A stretch of DNA of 64,000 bases from Benincasa hispida. Its lineage: Eukaryota > Streptophyta > Magnoliopsida > Cucurbitales > Cucurbitaceae. The stretch covers positions 24,321,330-24,385,329 of the forward strand of contig NC_052350.1 in assembly GCF_009727055.1 (NCBI RefSeq), given 5' to 3'. Below the pieces are notes generated by a model. The model was not told where the DNA came from. It saw nothing but the letters and a program-made list of their open reading frames with translations, and did no database searches. Positions 45,491 through 57,811 of this stretch are shown here, piece after piece (position 1 is the stretch's first letter; every line of letters begins with the position of its first letter). The translations under genes and the position numbers were made by a program.

Positions 45491-48043
45491 AAAACACATT
45501 GACCTACGTTGGTTTTAAGCAAATACCCGATGAAAAAACATACAACACCCAATAAGGTTTAGAAAAACTAACATGAATCCCGTGTGACATCTAGTTTTGC
45601 AATGACGCTTCAAAGGTTCAGGACAAAAGCCGCTGAAGGGAGGTCAATTATCCCTCATCTGAATTGAGAAATTCTCAACTAGTCATTAATACCAGAACAA
45701 CTCTTGCTCCTATAACGACTAGCTATAATTGATTTGATCAAGAGATCATTAACTTACTTAACAATCTCTCGTTAGTGTGACTCGCCATTTTAGGCCCTAG
45801 AGATTGCCTCAAGTAGCCAATCCGAGGGGAAAAATTCTGATTGGGGAAAAACCTAAAGCGACCCTATCCATTTCTAGAGTTCACCTTGATCTTGACCAAC
45901 TGACAAAACCCATCCGAAGGGGGACGCTCCTAGGGCGCCACGAGGGAGTACAGAATGATCTCATGGTGCGAAAAAATGACAGAGACCGTAGGATGTATTG
46001 ACACACACCCTTCACCCACTTACTATAAACAATCTCTCCGTCCACCTTGATATTGACTCATGCAAACACCATCTAAAGGGGGATGCTCCTAGGACACCAT
46101 GAGGCCAAGCATGAATCTCACGGTGTGAACATTCATGGAGAAATGTGACTGGAATCATTGGCATATCAGATACATCTCTTTTTCCTACTAAGTATTTTAT
46201 AACCTAGGGTTTAGTTTACTTAGAAAAAACATGGCTAAGAATTTTAACTAAGTGACCGTTCAGGTTTTCCGAAGAGTAACTTTTACCTTGGATAGTTGAA
46301 ACAACTTTTTGATCATCATCCATTAAACTCTTTAACGAAGTCTTTGACCAACTGTCGCATGCTTTCATAAAATCTATCTAATTCACCTTTCCAGGTAGGG
46401 GTGGTCCATTTTCATCAGTTTAAGTACCCCAACCTAGACAGAACCCGCCTTAGACAAAAAATCCCTCATAGATAGATTTAATACAATTTTAATCTTTTAT
46501 GCCAATCAATTTAATCCTATTAAACCGATTTAAAAAGATTAAACTAGGTTGCTAATCCCATTAGAATCTTGAACTTAGGTATATCTCAATCCAATTTTAA
46601 AACCCTTTTAAAACATGAATTCACCCTAAGTCCGCATGTAATTCTTTCTTATCGATTTTAGTTCTAATTTCTATTATCACTCTTATAACAAAAACAACCG
46701 AAACCAACCACAAGGCATAGCTAACACATACAAGGCATTCATAACTTTTATAAATACCCTAAGTGTCATACTCCATGCATCGTTCATTCATTGCTACCTT
46801 TTTATATAACACTTATAAAAGACAATAACGAACCAAGCAAAACATGCTTCTATACACCCTTATACTATAACGCTTATAATATAAAGATGATGCATGAATA
46901 TGCTTACTGCATGCACAAATATAACTCTTATATTTTCATGATGCGTGCACATGCTTTCTTGTAATTTTTTCATGCAATATTATAACAATTATAATACATG
47001 ATGCATGAATTATTGCATGACCTAGGGTGGGTTTCAAAAATATATGTCAAACACTTTGCCACATAAACCACATACATCTCATGTATAATAAACAAATGTT
47101 GATGAACCGGGAAAAATTGCCTCAAATCCTCAAAAAACTACAAGCTAACTATTACAAAACAAAGAGTCTCTAGTTCAAACAGGCTAACCAGGTCTTGAAC
47201 CGTTCGGTCGAAGTCTGCGTGTCTCTGTTGATCGTGTACCAAAACACTCTGCGATCGTCTACACGAAAAAACAAACGCTTTGCTCAATCGTTTAATTACG
47301 CTTCCAGAGCTAAAGATCGTTTAGCAATGATCATGTACCTTTTACTATGCGATGAAGCACGAGGTACACGATCGTGCACCGCGCTCCGCAACACAAGACT
47401 TATACGATCGTCTAAACGACTACGATACAATGAAGCACGATTGTCTAAACAATCGCTGATCGAACGCCTTCATATCTTATACCACGTGAACGTGTAGTTA
47501 GTAACTATGCGATGATGCATGCTAACTACACGATCGTTTAGCGCATGCCTTCTTCTAAATAATGAGCATAAAATGCTACCACTACGATCGTTTACCACCA
47601 ACGTCTACGCGATCGGGAAACCAACGCTACGCGATAGAGTAAACGATTTACCCCATCATTTAGCATCGTTTAGTTAAATCTCAACGATCGGTTACCTGAG
47701 GCTACACGAAACGACCAACTCCTGGTCTTCTTCTTTGCTGAGAACCGCATCTCCATGCTTCGAAACTTCATCACGAATGACTCGACTAACTTAAAAACTT
47801 TGAATTATAGACTCGATTGCATGTTAATTATACCAAAAAACACAGAGGCACTTACAAATTAACACTTTGTAATTGAAGAAAGCTTTAAATAGAGGCAATT
47901 AAACCCGTAAACATTCATCAACATTCAACATTCAACATTCAACGCCATCCAAAACGCATTTAACAATTGAACGCAATGCAGAAAACCCACCATGACTGTA
48001 AAGGAAATTCAAAAGAGAAGTGAAATTTGGAATATCATAACAA
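45491..48043 (-). other. Long 5' leader of family A (-)
   Basis: Non-coding, about 2.55 kb; reverse-complement counterpart of 33954-36224. It contains the CGATCG phrase array at 47215-47705 and TTATAA/GCATGCAT-rich blocks at 46670-47000. Small frames such as 47195-47497 run through the phrase array and are not supported as genes. Confidence 0.78.
47215..47705. repeat. CGATCG palindromic phrase array (leader, - element)
   Basis: Copies of GCGATCGTCTACACG, ACGATCGTTTAGC, TACACGATCGTGCACC and relatives, about one per 25-45 bp. The array is conserved in composition, but not in exact order, with 34290-34830. Confidence 0.75.
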
Positions 48044-48061
48044 CCTGGCTCTGATACCAAT
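48044..48061 (-). other. Primer-binding site, family A (-)
   Basis: The plus-strand CCTGGCTCTGATACCAAT is the complement of TGGTATCAGAGCCAGG, directly beside the 5' LTR. Confidence 0.9.
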
Positions 48062-50122
48062 TGAAGGAAATCGAACATGAGAATTTCCATAAGCAGTGGA
48101 ATGATCTTTCCATATTTCATTCATATATGAATATTAACAATTACAGTACACAAATGGAAACATACAGGTCATGCATACAACGAAATTACAACATGCTTTA
48201 CCACGATCAAGGGAAAAAATAACATACCTTTGAAGCCTCATCTTCAATCTCCCTTGATTACGAATGCTCAAACTGACTCCAGTACTGCAGCACACGAACG
48301 CTCGAACTCAACGATCTCCAAGATCATGAACAATTGACAACCACCACACGAACACCGCGAACTTAACAAACAGCCTCCGAATAACCTCGATGATGTTGAG
48401 TTGAGTATGACACCACCACAATGGCTACCTTGGTTCTCGGTGTGAGAATCCAAAAGTGTGAGCTCTATGTGGACTTGGTTAGAAGACGAGAACGAAGGAA
48501 GAACAATCGTGTGAACAATTGAGCAAGTAGGAGATGGAAAATGTCTATTGTATAGACGATGCCAATCGTTTAGAAGAAGCTTTGCGATCGTTTAGCAAAA
48601 GCTATGCGATCATTTAGCTAATCGGTCAGTTGAGTGTCTATCGTATAGAAACACTTCACGATCATCTAGTCTCTCTTTCAACTATCATTTAGTAAATCTT
48701 ATTTACTTGACACTCACCGTGAGAAAATTTTCGAGAATGGAAATTCCCAAACATTTTTTCTTTTATCTCACGGTTATCATGAAACTACCAATAACCTCCC
48801 ACTCAATTGGTTATGAGTGAAAAAGAGATAATTATCCAATAATTAATATTATTATAAATATATATGATAACCAACTTACCATACTATATTTATAACCTAT
48901 AGTTTTAATATTTCATCTCATGAAACATATAAACCATAACTCTTTTTCTATTCCATGGTACTTAATGTAAATCTCATTTACATTAATCCTCCACTAGATG
49001 TATCTCATACATCACACTAATCATATCATATACAATTGAATTACCACTTGTTAATTTGAACATTTCAAATCAACACTAAGAACTGATCCTCAACTTGAAC
49101 CCATTGAGCTACCAAAGGGACCATATGGACCTATAGCTTGAAGCTCCAACGGTACGTGAATAATTGACTAAACTCTTTAATCATCAGATCCACCATCTAT
49201 TAACTGCCAGGCACTCCACTAAAGACCGACAGTTGAACTCTCCTTACTACAGATATATTATGTGTCCATTTTAACTAATCAGCGGTGCAATAATCCTTCA
49301 CAAATCACTCGTAAGTACAGCTCGGCCAATAACTGTTATGCCCTTGTAGTTACATCTAACTCCTTAAGTACCACCGATCCCTCTAATGAACATAAGTCAT
49401 AGTCCTACTATGACTTAGTCTTCTCTTCCAAAGAGAAGTTGTGGTCATTATGTTCAAGCCCCGGAATCAGCCCTTAAGGGAGCAATCTATCTACTTACTC
49501 CTGCTTCGGGGAAGGAGTGAATTCCATCTTGTGTAATTGAGTTCCCAGCTCCCAAATCAGACAAGTCCCCAAAAAGGTATGCATGTTGAGTTGGCAATCT
49601 GGCCACTTTCACCCATACTAATCAAAGAACCACCCTCAAAGGCAGGAGTTCCCAAAACACTCAAGATTGAGGTCATGTCACCTATGGTCATTTTGGTGAG
49701 ATGTAAGTCTCCAGTATGAATGACGTTATATATAGAGACGAATCATCTTGTGGTTTGATCTTATACAAACTCTTTGTATAGGACACCCCCGTTCACATGT
49801 CTCCACATGAATGGTCAGGATCTACCATCTGTAGTAGTTCACAACACTTGCAAATCTCTATAAAGCGGGCCGTATCCATAGTGTCACTAGGATCAGGTAT
49901 CCCACCTTAATCCTTATACTACAGACCTATTTAGGTTATCACTCAAGGCATGATCCACTTGTATATCTCATATACATTCTTAAGTTTACATAAGATAACC
50001 GTGGAGTTTTGTTTATTGGATATGAGTAAATGTTCGATAAAATAACTCTTATTTTATTCATAACCATGTGTATGTATTACAAACTACGAGACTCTAGGAG
50101 AATTTGGACACCAATCCTAACA
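48062..50122 (-). repeat. 5' LTR, family A (-)
   Basis: A complete 2061-bp LTR. In sense it starts TGTTAGGATTGG at 50122 and ends CCTTCA at 48062. It closely matches 36225-38925, with the same block order; the last few hundred bases differ strongly from the plus-strand element's LTRs, so the two family-A elements represent different subfamilies. Confidence 0.9.
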
Positions 50123-50640
50123 GATTGCATGTTACATTTTGAACAATGTTCCTTCGAAAAGTATGTCTGAAACACCTTTTGAGCTGTGGAGAGGCCGTAA
50201 AGGTAGTTTATGCAACTTCATGATTCGAGGATGTCCGACCCATGTGCTAGTGGCTAACCCGAAGAAGTTGGAACCACGTTCGAAAGTTTGCCTTTTTGTA
50301 GGCTATCCCAAGGAAACGAGGGTTAAATACTTCTATGATCTAAGCGAGAATAAGGTGTTTGTATCAACAAATACTATCTTCTTGGAAGAAGACCACATAA
50401 AGGATCATAAACCATGAAGTAAGCTAATTTTACATGAAATTTTTTATGAGACTACTAAGAGTTCAACAAGAGTTGTTGAACAGACTGATAGATCAACAAG
50501 GGTTGTTGATTTCAGTTCATCTAGTCAACCATCTCAAGAGTTGCGACTGCCTCGACGTAGTGGAAGGGTTGTGAACCCATCAAATCGCTACATGGGTTTG
50601 ACTGAAGCCCAAAACATCATGTCTGATGATGTAGTCGGGG
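50123..50640 (+). pseudogene. copia integrase C-terminus and linker, family A (+)
   Basis: It begins directly at the nested LTR with ACYILNNVPSKSMSETPFEL, then WRGRKGSLCNFMIRGCP, KVCLFVGYPKETRVKYFYDL and TNTIFLEEDHIKDHKP to a stop at 50415-50417. The linker continues with broken frames. The N-terminal two thirds of integrase are absent. Confidence 0.87.
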
Positions 50641-51490
50641 ATCCATTGTCTTATAAGTAAGTAATGGAGGATGTTGACAAAGATGAATGGATTAAAGCCA
50701 TGAACCAGGAAATGGAGTCTATTTACTTTCATTTCTATCTGGGAACTTGTGGATCTGCCCGATGTGGTAAACCATATAGGGTGTAAGTGGATCTACAAGC
50801 GAAAACGAGGTGTAGATGGAAAGGTGCAGACCTTTAAAGCTAGACTCGTGGCAAAGGGTTATACCCAGGTCGAGGGAGTGGACTATGAGGAAACTTTCTC
50901 ACCTATTGTCACGTTGAAGTCTATCTAGATACTCCTGTCCACAGCCACATTTTATGATTATGAGATATGGCAAATGGACGTCAAGACTGCCTTTCTGAAT
51001 GGTAATCTTGAGGAGACCATCTACATGGATCAACCCGAGGGATTCATTGTTCCAGATCAAGAGTAAAAAGTTTGCAAGCTTAATAGGCCTATTTATGGGT
51101 TGAAACAGGCGTCTAGATCTTGGAACATTAGATTTGACAGTGCGATCAAATCGCTTACTTTGATCAAAACGTTGATGAGCCTTGTGTTTACAAGAAAATC
51201 ATCAACAACTCAGTAGCTTTCCTGGTGCTGTATGTGAATGATATCCTACCAACTGGGAATGATGTAGGTTTTCTAACTGACAATAAGAAGTGGTTAGCCG
51301 CCCAATTCCAAATGAAAGATTTGGGAGAGGCGCAGTATGTTGTAGGGATCCAGATCATTCAGGATCATAAGAGCAAGAGGATAGGCTTGTCTCAGGCATC
51401 GTACATTGATCAAATGTTGATCAGGTACTGGATGCAGAATTCTAAGAAGGGTTTATTACTCTTCAGGCATGGAATTTTGTCTAAGGAGTA
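50641..51490 (+). pseudogene. copia reverse transcriptase, family A (+)
   Basis: Frame-broken N-terminal part ([16 protein letters not shown] near 50818-50868; [18 protein letters not shown] near 50972-51028). The open piece 51225-51491 holds VLYVNDILPTGNDVGFLTDN, where the catalytic YVDD has become YVND, then QFQMKDLGEAQYVVGIQII. Loss of a catalytic Asp makes it inactive. Confidence 0.88.
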
Positions 51491-51509
51491 ATCTTCTAAG
51501 ACACTTTAA

Positions 51510-52213
51510 GAGGTTGAGAAGATGAGATGGATTCCCTATGCTTCGGCTGTTGGAAGCCTCATGTATGCAATGTTATGTATTAGACCTGACATTTGCTATG
51601 CAGTAGGGATTGTCAGTCGTTATCAGTCCAATCCAGGATTAGATCACTAGATGGTGGTCAAAACGATTCTCAAGTATCTTTGGAGAACGAGAGACTATAT
51701 ACTCGTGTATGGAGATAAGGAGTTGATCCTTACAGGGTACAATGACTTTAACTTTCAGATGATAGAGATTCTCGAAAATCGACATCAGCATCAGTGTTCA
51801 CTCTTAATGGAGGGGATGTAGTTTGGCGAAGCATCAAGCAAGGATGTATCATAGACTCTACTATGGAAGCCGAATACATAGCAGCTTGTGAAGACGCTAA
51901 AGAGGTTGTTTGGCTTAGACAGTTCCTTATAGATTTGAAAGTTGTTCCAAATATGTCTTTGTCGATCACTCTCTATTGTGATAACAGCGAGGCTATGGCA
52001 AATTCAAAGGAACCTTGGAGTCATCGTAGAGGCAAGCATATTGAATGAACGTATCATTTGATCAAGGAGATTGTGCATTACGATGATGTGATAGTCACGA
52101 AGAGCGTTGGGGCACAACGTTGTTGATCAGTTTAAAAAGGCCCTCACAACTAAAGTGTTCGAGGGTCATCTGAAGAGTCTGGGTCTATGGGACATGCAAC
52201 ATCTTATCTAGGT
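51510..52213 (+). pseudogene. copia RNase H, family A (+)
   Basis: PYASAVGSLMYAMLCIRPDI opens it (near 51528). The first Asp region is frame-broken around 51735-51790. The open stretch 51794-52048 reads DVVWRSIKQGCIIDSTMEAE with Glu and LYCDNSEAMANSKEPWSHRR with Asp. The tail to 52213 has a stop and frameshifts. Confidence 0.86.
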
Positions 52214-52325
52214 CAAGTGGGAGATGATACTGGGGTATAGAGTATGCCCTAGTTTATTATATATTATACTGTTTTTTTCATGTGTTGTACATAAGTCTCC
52301 TGAGGAATTAGGACAAGTGGGAGAT
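52214..52325 (+). other. Paired polypurine tracts, family A (+)
   Basis: Identical CAAGTGGGAGAT boxes at 52214-52225 and 52314-52325; the second abuts the 3' LTR and the first lies at the end of RNase H, 100 bases upstream. Confidence 0.85.
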
Positions 52326-54381
52326 TGTTCGGATTGGTATCCTAATTCTCTCGGAGTCTCGTAGTTTGTAAACAGTTTGTACACATTTTTATTAATAAAA
52401 TAAGAGTTATTTTATTTGCATTTACTCATATCCAATAAACTAAGATCCGTCGTTATTGTATGTAAACTTAAGCATGTATGTGAGACATACAAGTGGTTAA
52501 TGCCTTAAGTAATACCTAAATGGTCTGTAGTATAAGGATAAAGGAGGGATACCTTATCCTGGTGACACTACGTATACGACCCACTTTGTAGATGTTTACA
52601 AGTGTTATAAATTGCTACAGGTGGTCTGATCCTGACCATTCATATGGAGACATGCGAGCGTGGGTGTCCTATACAAAGAGTTTGTATAAGACCGGACCAC
52701 GAGATGATTAGTCTCTTTATATAGCGCCGTTGATAATTGAGACTTACATTTCACTAAAACGACCATAGGTGACATGACCTTAATTCTAAGTGTTTTGGGA
52801 ACTCCTGCCTATGAGGGTGGTTATTTGATTATTATGGGTGAGAGTGGCGAGATTCCCAACTCAACAAACCTAACTTTTTGGGGATTTTTTTTTATTGGGG
52901 AGTTGAGAACTTAGTTACACAAGATGGAATTCACTCATTCCCCGAAGCAGGGGTAAGTAGATAGATTGCTCCCTTAAGGGCCGATTCCAGGTCTTAAATA
53001 TAGTGGCCACACCCTCTCTTTGGAAGAGAAGACTTAGTCATAGTAGGACTATGACTTATTGTTCATTAGAGGAATCAGTGGTACTTAAGGAATTATATGT
53101 AACTATAAGGGCAAAACGGTAAATTGGCCCAACTGTATATACGAACGATTTGTGAAGGGTTATTGCACTGTTGATTGATTAATATGGACACAGAAATATA
53201 TCTGTAGTGAGAAGAGTGCAACTATCGGTCTTTAGTGGAGTGCCCGACAGTTAACGGATGGTGGATCTCATGACTAAAGAGTTTAGTCAGTTATTTAAGT
53301 ATCGTTGGAGCTTCAAGTTACAGGTCCATAAGGTCCCCTTGGTAGCTCAATGGGTTCAAGTTGAGAATCAGATTTTAGGGTTAGTTTGAAGTATTCAAAT
53401 TAACAAGAGGAAATTTAATTGTATATGATATAATTGGTATGATGTATGAGATACATTATTTGGAGAAATTAATGTAAATATGATTTACATTAAGTGCCAT
53501 AAAATAGAAAAAGAACTATGGTGTATATGTTTCATGAGATGAAATATTAAAACTATAGGGTTATAAACATAATAGACTAAGTTGGTTATCATATTTATTT
53601 ATAATATATAAAGTATATGATAATTAATTTCTTTTTCTCTAATAACCGATTGACTGGGAGGTTATTGAAAGTTTTATGGTAATTGTGAGATAAAAAGGAA
53701 AATTGTTTCCCTAAATTCATAAGTTGCTCCATTCGAAAAGTACTCACGGAAAGAGTTATCGAGTAAAAGAGTTTTACTAAGCGATAGCGTTTGACAGAGA
53801 CTAAATGATCGAGTAGAGTTGACTATACGATAGTTATTCAGCTGATCGTTGCTACACGATCGAGTAGCAAAGTCTATGCGATAGGCTTTATTTACTAAAC
53901 GATCGAGCACATCGTCTATGCGATAGACCAGCTTCTTATCTCCCACTTGCTTGATCGCCTACTCGATTTTAGACCTCCAGTCTCTTCCTCAAGCCAAGAT
54001 CATACAGAGCCCACAACTCCTGGATTCTCACATCGAGAATACTAAGGTAACCATTGTGATGGTGCTTACTCAGTTCGTGAATCGAGTTGGACTCGATTGG
54101 GTTCGAAGAGCTATTGGCTGTTTGTGCTGTTCATATTCTTTTTATTGCGTTCGAGTGTTACTGTGGACGCATTGAAGATCTATCGAGGGATTCTTGAAGA
54201 ATGGTTCTTCAAAGGTATACATATTCTATCCCTTAATTCTTATTATAGCATGCTGTAATTTCGCAATATGTATGGCTTGTTAGTTTCTGTTTTAGACTGT
54301 AATTATTTGTGTTCAATTTGAATGGAATTTGGAACGATTGCTTCCGCTACTCATAGAAATCCTCTGGTTTGATTTCCTTCA
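52326..54381 (+). repeat. 3' LTR, family A (+)
   Basis: A 2056-bp LTR, TGTTCGGATTGG to GATTTCCTTCA, followed by TSD TTTCT. CGATCG phrases at 53790-53945 match those of the 5' LTR. Confidence 0.9.
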
Positions 54382-54386
54382 TTTCT

Positions 54387-55519
54387 CTCTTACATAATTT
54401 GGATTATAGATCACATCTATAATTAACCCTTATATATTAATCTTATTAATATAGAATTCCCTCAATTGATTTGAACAATTCAAATCATTCATCATTACTA
54501 TCCTTCAGTGAGCTAACAATGGAACCTTATGGACCTACAAATTAAAAGCTCGATTGATGTGAGGTTAATTAATTAAACTCTTTAATTAAATTAATCAATG
54601 TTCATTAATTACCAGTCACTCCACTAAAGACCGATAGTTGCACTCTTCGTACTGCAAATATATTTATATATATATGGATATAACCAATAAACAGTGAGTT
54701 CATCCTTCATAAATCATTCATAACTATAGCTGGGTAAGATTACCATTTTACCTCTATAGCTACATCTAACTCTTTAAATACCACTAATTCCTCTAATGAA
54801 TAAATAGTTTATAGTTCAACTATAAACTGACACCTCTCGGGCCAGTGAGAGGTTGAAGCCTCATTGTTCAAGACCCGAAACCAACTATTAAGGGAGCAAT
54901 TTATCTACTTTTCATAAGGTTGGGAAGGAGTAAATTCCATTTTGTGTAGTTGTGTTTCTAGCTCCTTACTCGGACAATTCCCTAAAATGGTAGGTTTTTT
55001 GGGTTGTCTAACGTAGTCACTTTGGATTGCCCTCATAGACAGGGGTTCACAACTCACTCAGGATTAAGATCAAGTCACTTACTGTCAACCTAGTGAAATG
55101 TAAGTCTCTTATAATAATGGTGTTATATAGAGAGGCTATTCATTTCGTGGCCCTGTCTTATACAAACTCTTTGTATAGAATACCTTCACTCACATGTCTC
55201 CACATGAACGATCAGGATCAAATCATTTGTAGCACTTTACAACAATTATAACAACTACAAAGTGAGTCGTATTCATAGTGTTACAAGGATAAGGTTCAAT
55301 CTTATCCTTCTATACAGACCATTTAGGTTATCACTTAAACATGATCCACTGTATGTCAACCACATACATGTTTCAAGTTACATAAAATAATCTTGGATCT
55401 TAATTATTGGATTGAATTAATGAGTTTAAATGTTAATAAAATACCTCTTATTTTATTAAATATATTATTTTTATTTACAAACTACAAGATACATGAGATT
55501 TAGGACACCAAATCCAACA
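54387..55519 (-). repeat. Family-B copia LTR, part 2
   Basis: Continuation of 31256-31949 across the family-A composite. In sense it starts TGTTGGATTTGG at 55519. Total LTR length without the insertion is about 1.83 kb. Confidence 0.85.
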
Positions 55520-55765
55520 ATCTCCCACTTGTCCTAAAGTGAGAGGGATGTACAGTATCAAATACAATACAATAAACTAGGGCATACAATATATCTAACA
55601 ACATCTCCCACTTGTCCTAGATTAGATGACTCATATCTCGTATACCCATGCTTTCCAGGTGTCCCTAAAAAACTTTAGCCGTGAAAACCTTTGTAAATGG
55701 ATTAACAGCATTGTGCTCTAAGGCAATCTGTGTTACGATCATATCTCCCTATTGCACAATCTCCT
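55520..55765 (-). pseudogene. Residual family-B interior (RNase H tail, paired polypurine tracts)
   Basis: CAAGTGGGAGAT boxes in sense at 55520-55531 (at the LTR) and 55603-55614. Further in lies the RNase H tail (readings like NPFTKVFTAKVF), comparable to 39032-39190. The interior then joins straight to an LTR end at 55766 with no PBS, so nearly the whole interior is deleted; the join shares CCTTGA between RNase H and LTR sequences. Confidence 0.7.
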
Positions 55766-57639
55766 TGAAGGAATCGAATCCCAAGTGGAAGTGTGTGATC
55801 GCCTTGAAATTTTGTTTTCATTTTTACATAAACAAAATACGGTTTAAAAATAATAACATTATGGATAACAATCAAGATTAGCATGCATTGAAGAGAAGAA
55901 AAGAGAGAAGAGCTAAAACTTACCTTTGTAGATTCCCAAATTCTTCATAATTCTCTCCACATCTTCTTTGAAATGTCTCTTTTTAATGATCAAGGGACAC
56001 CACCATAAATAAAATCTTATTATTCTCTAGGATCCCAAGAATTGGATGTGTAGTCCCCAAGACTTAGAAAGGGAAGAAAAAGTAGTAGAGAAAAAAAAAG
56101 AGAGATTTTGAGAGAAGTAGTAGGAGACTAGGATTAAGAATTTCCAATTCAACTGTGTCACAAACATGGGCCATGAAAACCTATTTATAGAAAGAAGGAG
56201 TGACCCCCTTCTCCTAGTATTTCCTATTCCTACTCTAGTTCTAATTTAATTAAATAACCTTTATTTAATTAATTATCCAATAATTAAATAACCATATATA
56301 TTAAATCCAAATTAATATATATAATTAATTAATAAATAAATAATAAACATTACATGTTTATTTATCTCCACTTCTTAAAAGTTAATCAATTAATTAATTA
56401 ACTATTAATTAATCAATTAAATGACTATATTAAATCATCTTTAATATAAAATTAATTAACATATAATTATCACATATTTATATGTATACATCTCTTTAAT
56501 ATTTGAATCTTATTCAAATATTTTTCCCTCTTAATTATATATCACATTTATAATTAACCATATTATATTAATCTCATTAATATGAAATTGATTTGAACAA
56601 TTCAAACCATTCCTCTTATATATCCTTTAGTGAGCTAACAAGGGGATCTTATGGACATACAGATTAGAAGCTCCAATGAAATAAGATTAATTAATTAAAT
56701 TCTTTAAATAAATTAATCAATTTTCATTAACTATTAGTCACTTCACTAAAGACTGATAGCTACACTCTTCGCATTGTAGATTCATTTTTTATGTCCACAG
56801 ATATAACCAATCAACAGTCAGTCGACCCTTCACAAATTGCTTATAACTATAGTTAGGTTAAAATACAGTTTTACCCCAGTAGTTACATCTAACTTCTTGA
56901 ATACCACTGGTCCCTCTAATGAACAAATAGTTTATAGTACAACTACAAACTAACATCTCTAGGGCCAATGAGAGGTTGAGGTCTCAATGTTCAAGACCCA
57001 GAATCAGCTATTAAGGGAATAATTTATCTACTTTCCCTAAGGTCAGGAAAGGAGTGAATTTCATCTTGTGTAGTTGTGTTCCTAACTCCTTGCTCGGACA
57101 AGTCTCCAAAATGGTAGGCTTGTTGAGTCGGCTAACAAGGCCACTCTCACCCATACAAATCAAAGAATTACCCTCATAGACAGGAGTACAACTCACTTAG
57201 GATTAAGGTCAAATCACCTATAGTCATCATAGTGAAATGTAAGTCTCTTCTAGCAACGGTGTTATATAGAAAGACTATTCATTTCGCAGTCCGGTCTTAT
57301 ACAAACTCTTTGTATAGAATACCTCCGTTCGCATGTCTCCACATGAACTATCAGGATTAGATAATTTATAGCACTTTACAACAATTGTAACATCTACAAA
57401 GTAGGTTGTATTCATAGTGTCACTAGGATAAGGTACTTAGCCTTATCCATCTACTAAAGACCGTTTAGGTTATCACTTAAACGTGATCCACCTATGTCTC
57501 TACATATATGTTTAAGTTTTATAAAATAATATTGAATCTTAGTTTATTAGATTGAAGTAATGCAGTCTAAACATTAATAAAGTACCTCTTGTTTTATTAC
57601 ATATATAATTTGTCTTTACAAATTACAAGATACACTCGA
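55766..57639 (-). repeat. Second family-B LTR, truncated at its sense start
   Basis: The sense end TTCCTTCA is at 55766. The body matches the other family-B LTRs. On the right it stops at about 57639 within the sequence that should lead to TGTTGGATTTGG, replaced by unrelated plus-strand LTR sequence. Confidence 0.78.
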
Positions 57640-57797
57640 TTCAAGAGTATGTAATTTCTAACCCAAATTTCTTTTATTTGCATGTTGTAAAATTAGTCTG
57701 TGAATTGCATAATTTCTCCTCTGTTTTTTTTTAATTATGTAAAAATTGGAAATTGGGAACGATCCCCACTTTCGGAGTGGACCTCACGGTTCCTTCA
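57640..57797 (+). repeat. 3' end of a plus-strand copia LTR (stub)
   Basis: About 158 bp ending GGTTCCTTCA, similar in layout to the family-A LTR end, immediately followed by a PBS. The rest of this LTR is absent. Confidence 0.65.
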
Positions 57798-57798
57798 A

Positions 57799-57811
57799 TT
57801 AGTATCAGAGC
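57799..57811 (+). other. Primer-binding site (degenerate)
   Basis: TTAGTATCAGAGC, one G to A change from TGGTATCAGAGC (preceded by T), directly after the LTR stub. Confidence 0.75.

Larger units (their letters stand above)
36225..50122 (-). mobile_element. Family-A copia element (-), nested
   Basis: 5' LTR at 48062-50122, PBS at 48044-48061, leader, gag, protease, integrase, RT, RNase H, polypurine tracts, and a 3' LTR at 36225-38925 lacking its last ~132 bases. It carries a hAT-like MITE in the 3' LTR and a 2.78-kb insertion between pre-integrase and integrase core. The truncated end removes any TSD check. Confidence 0.88.
31950..54381 (+). mobile_element. Family-A copia element (+) carrying an inverted family-A element
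   Basis: Bounded by LTRs 31950-33936 and 52326-54381 with TSD TTTCT (31945-31949, 54382-54386). Of the plus-strand element there remain the 5' LTR, PBS, leader (to about 36224) and the 3' part from integrase C-terminus on (50123-52325). The middle, 36225-50122, is a minus-strand member of the same family. Compared with that copy, the host has lost roughly 2 kb covering the leader end, gag, protease and most of integrase. The TSD and resumed family-B LTR on both sides show that the composite sits in one insertion site. Confidence 0.88.

Noticed and set aside
47195..47497. 100-residue plus-strand frame
   Set aside because: Runs through the CGATCG phrase array in the copia leader; no domain and antisense to the element.
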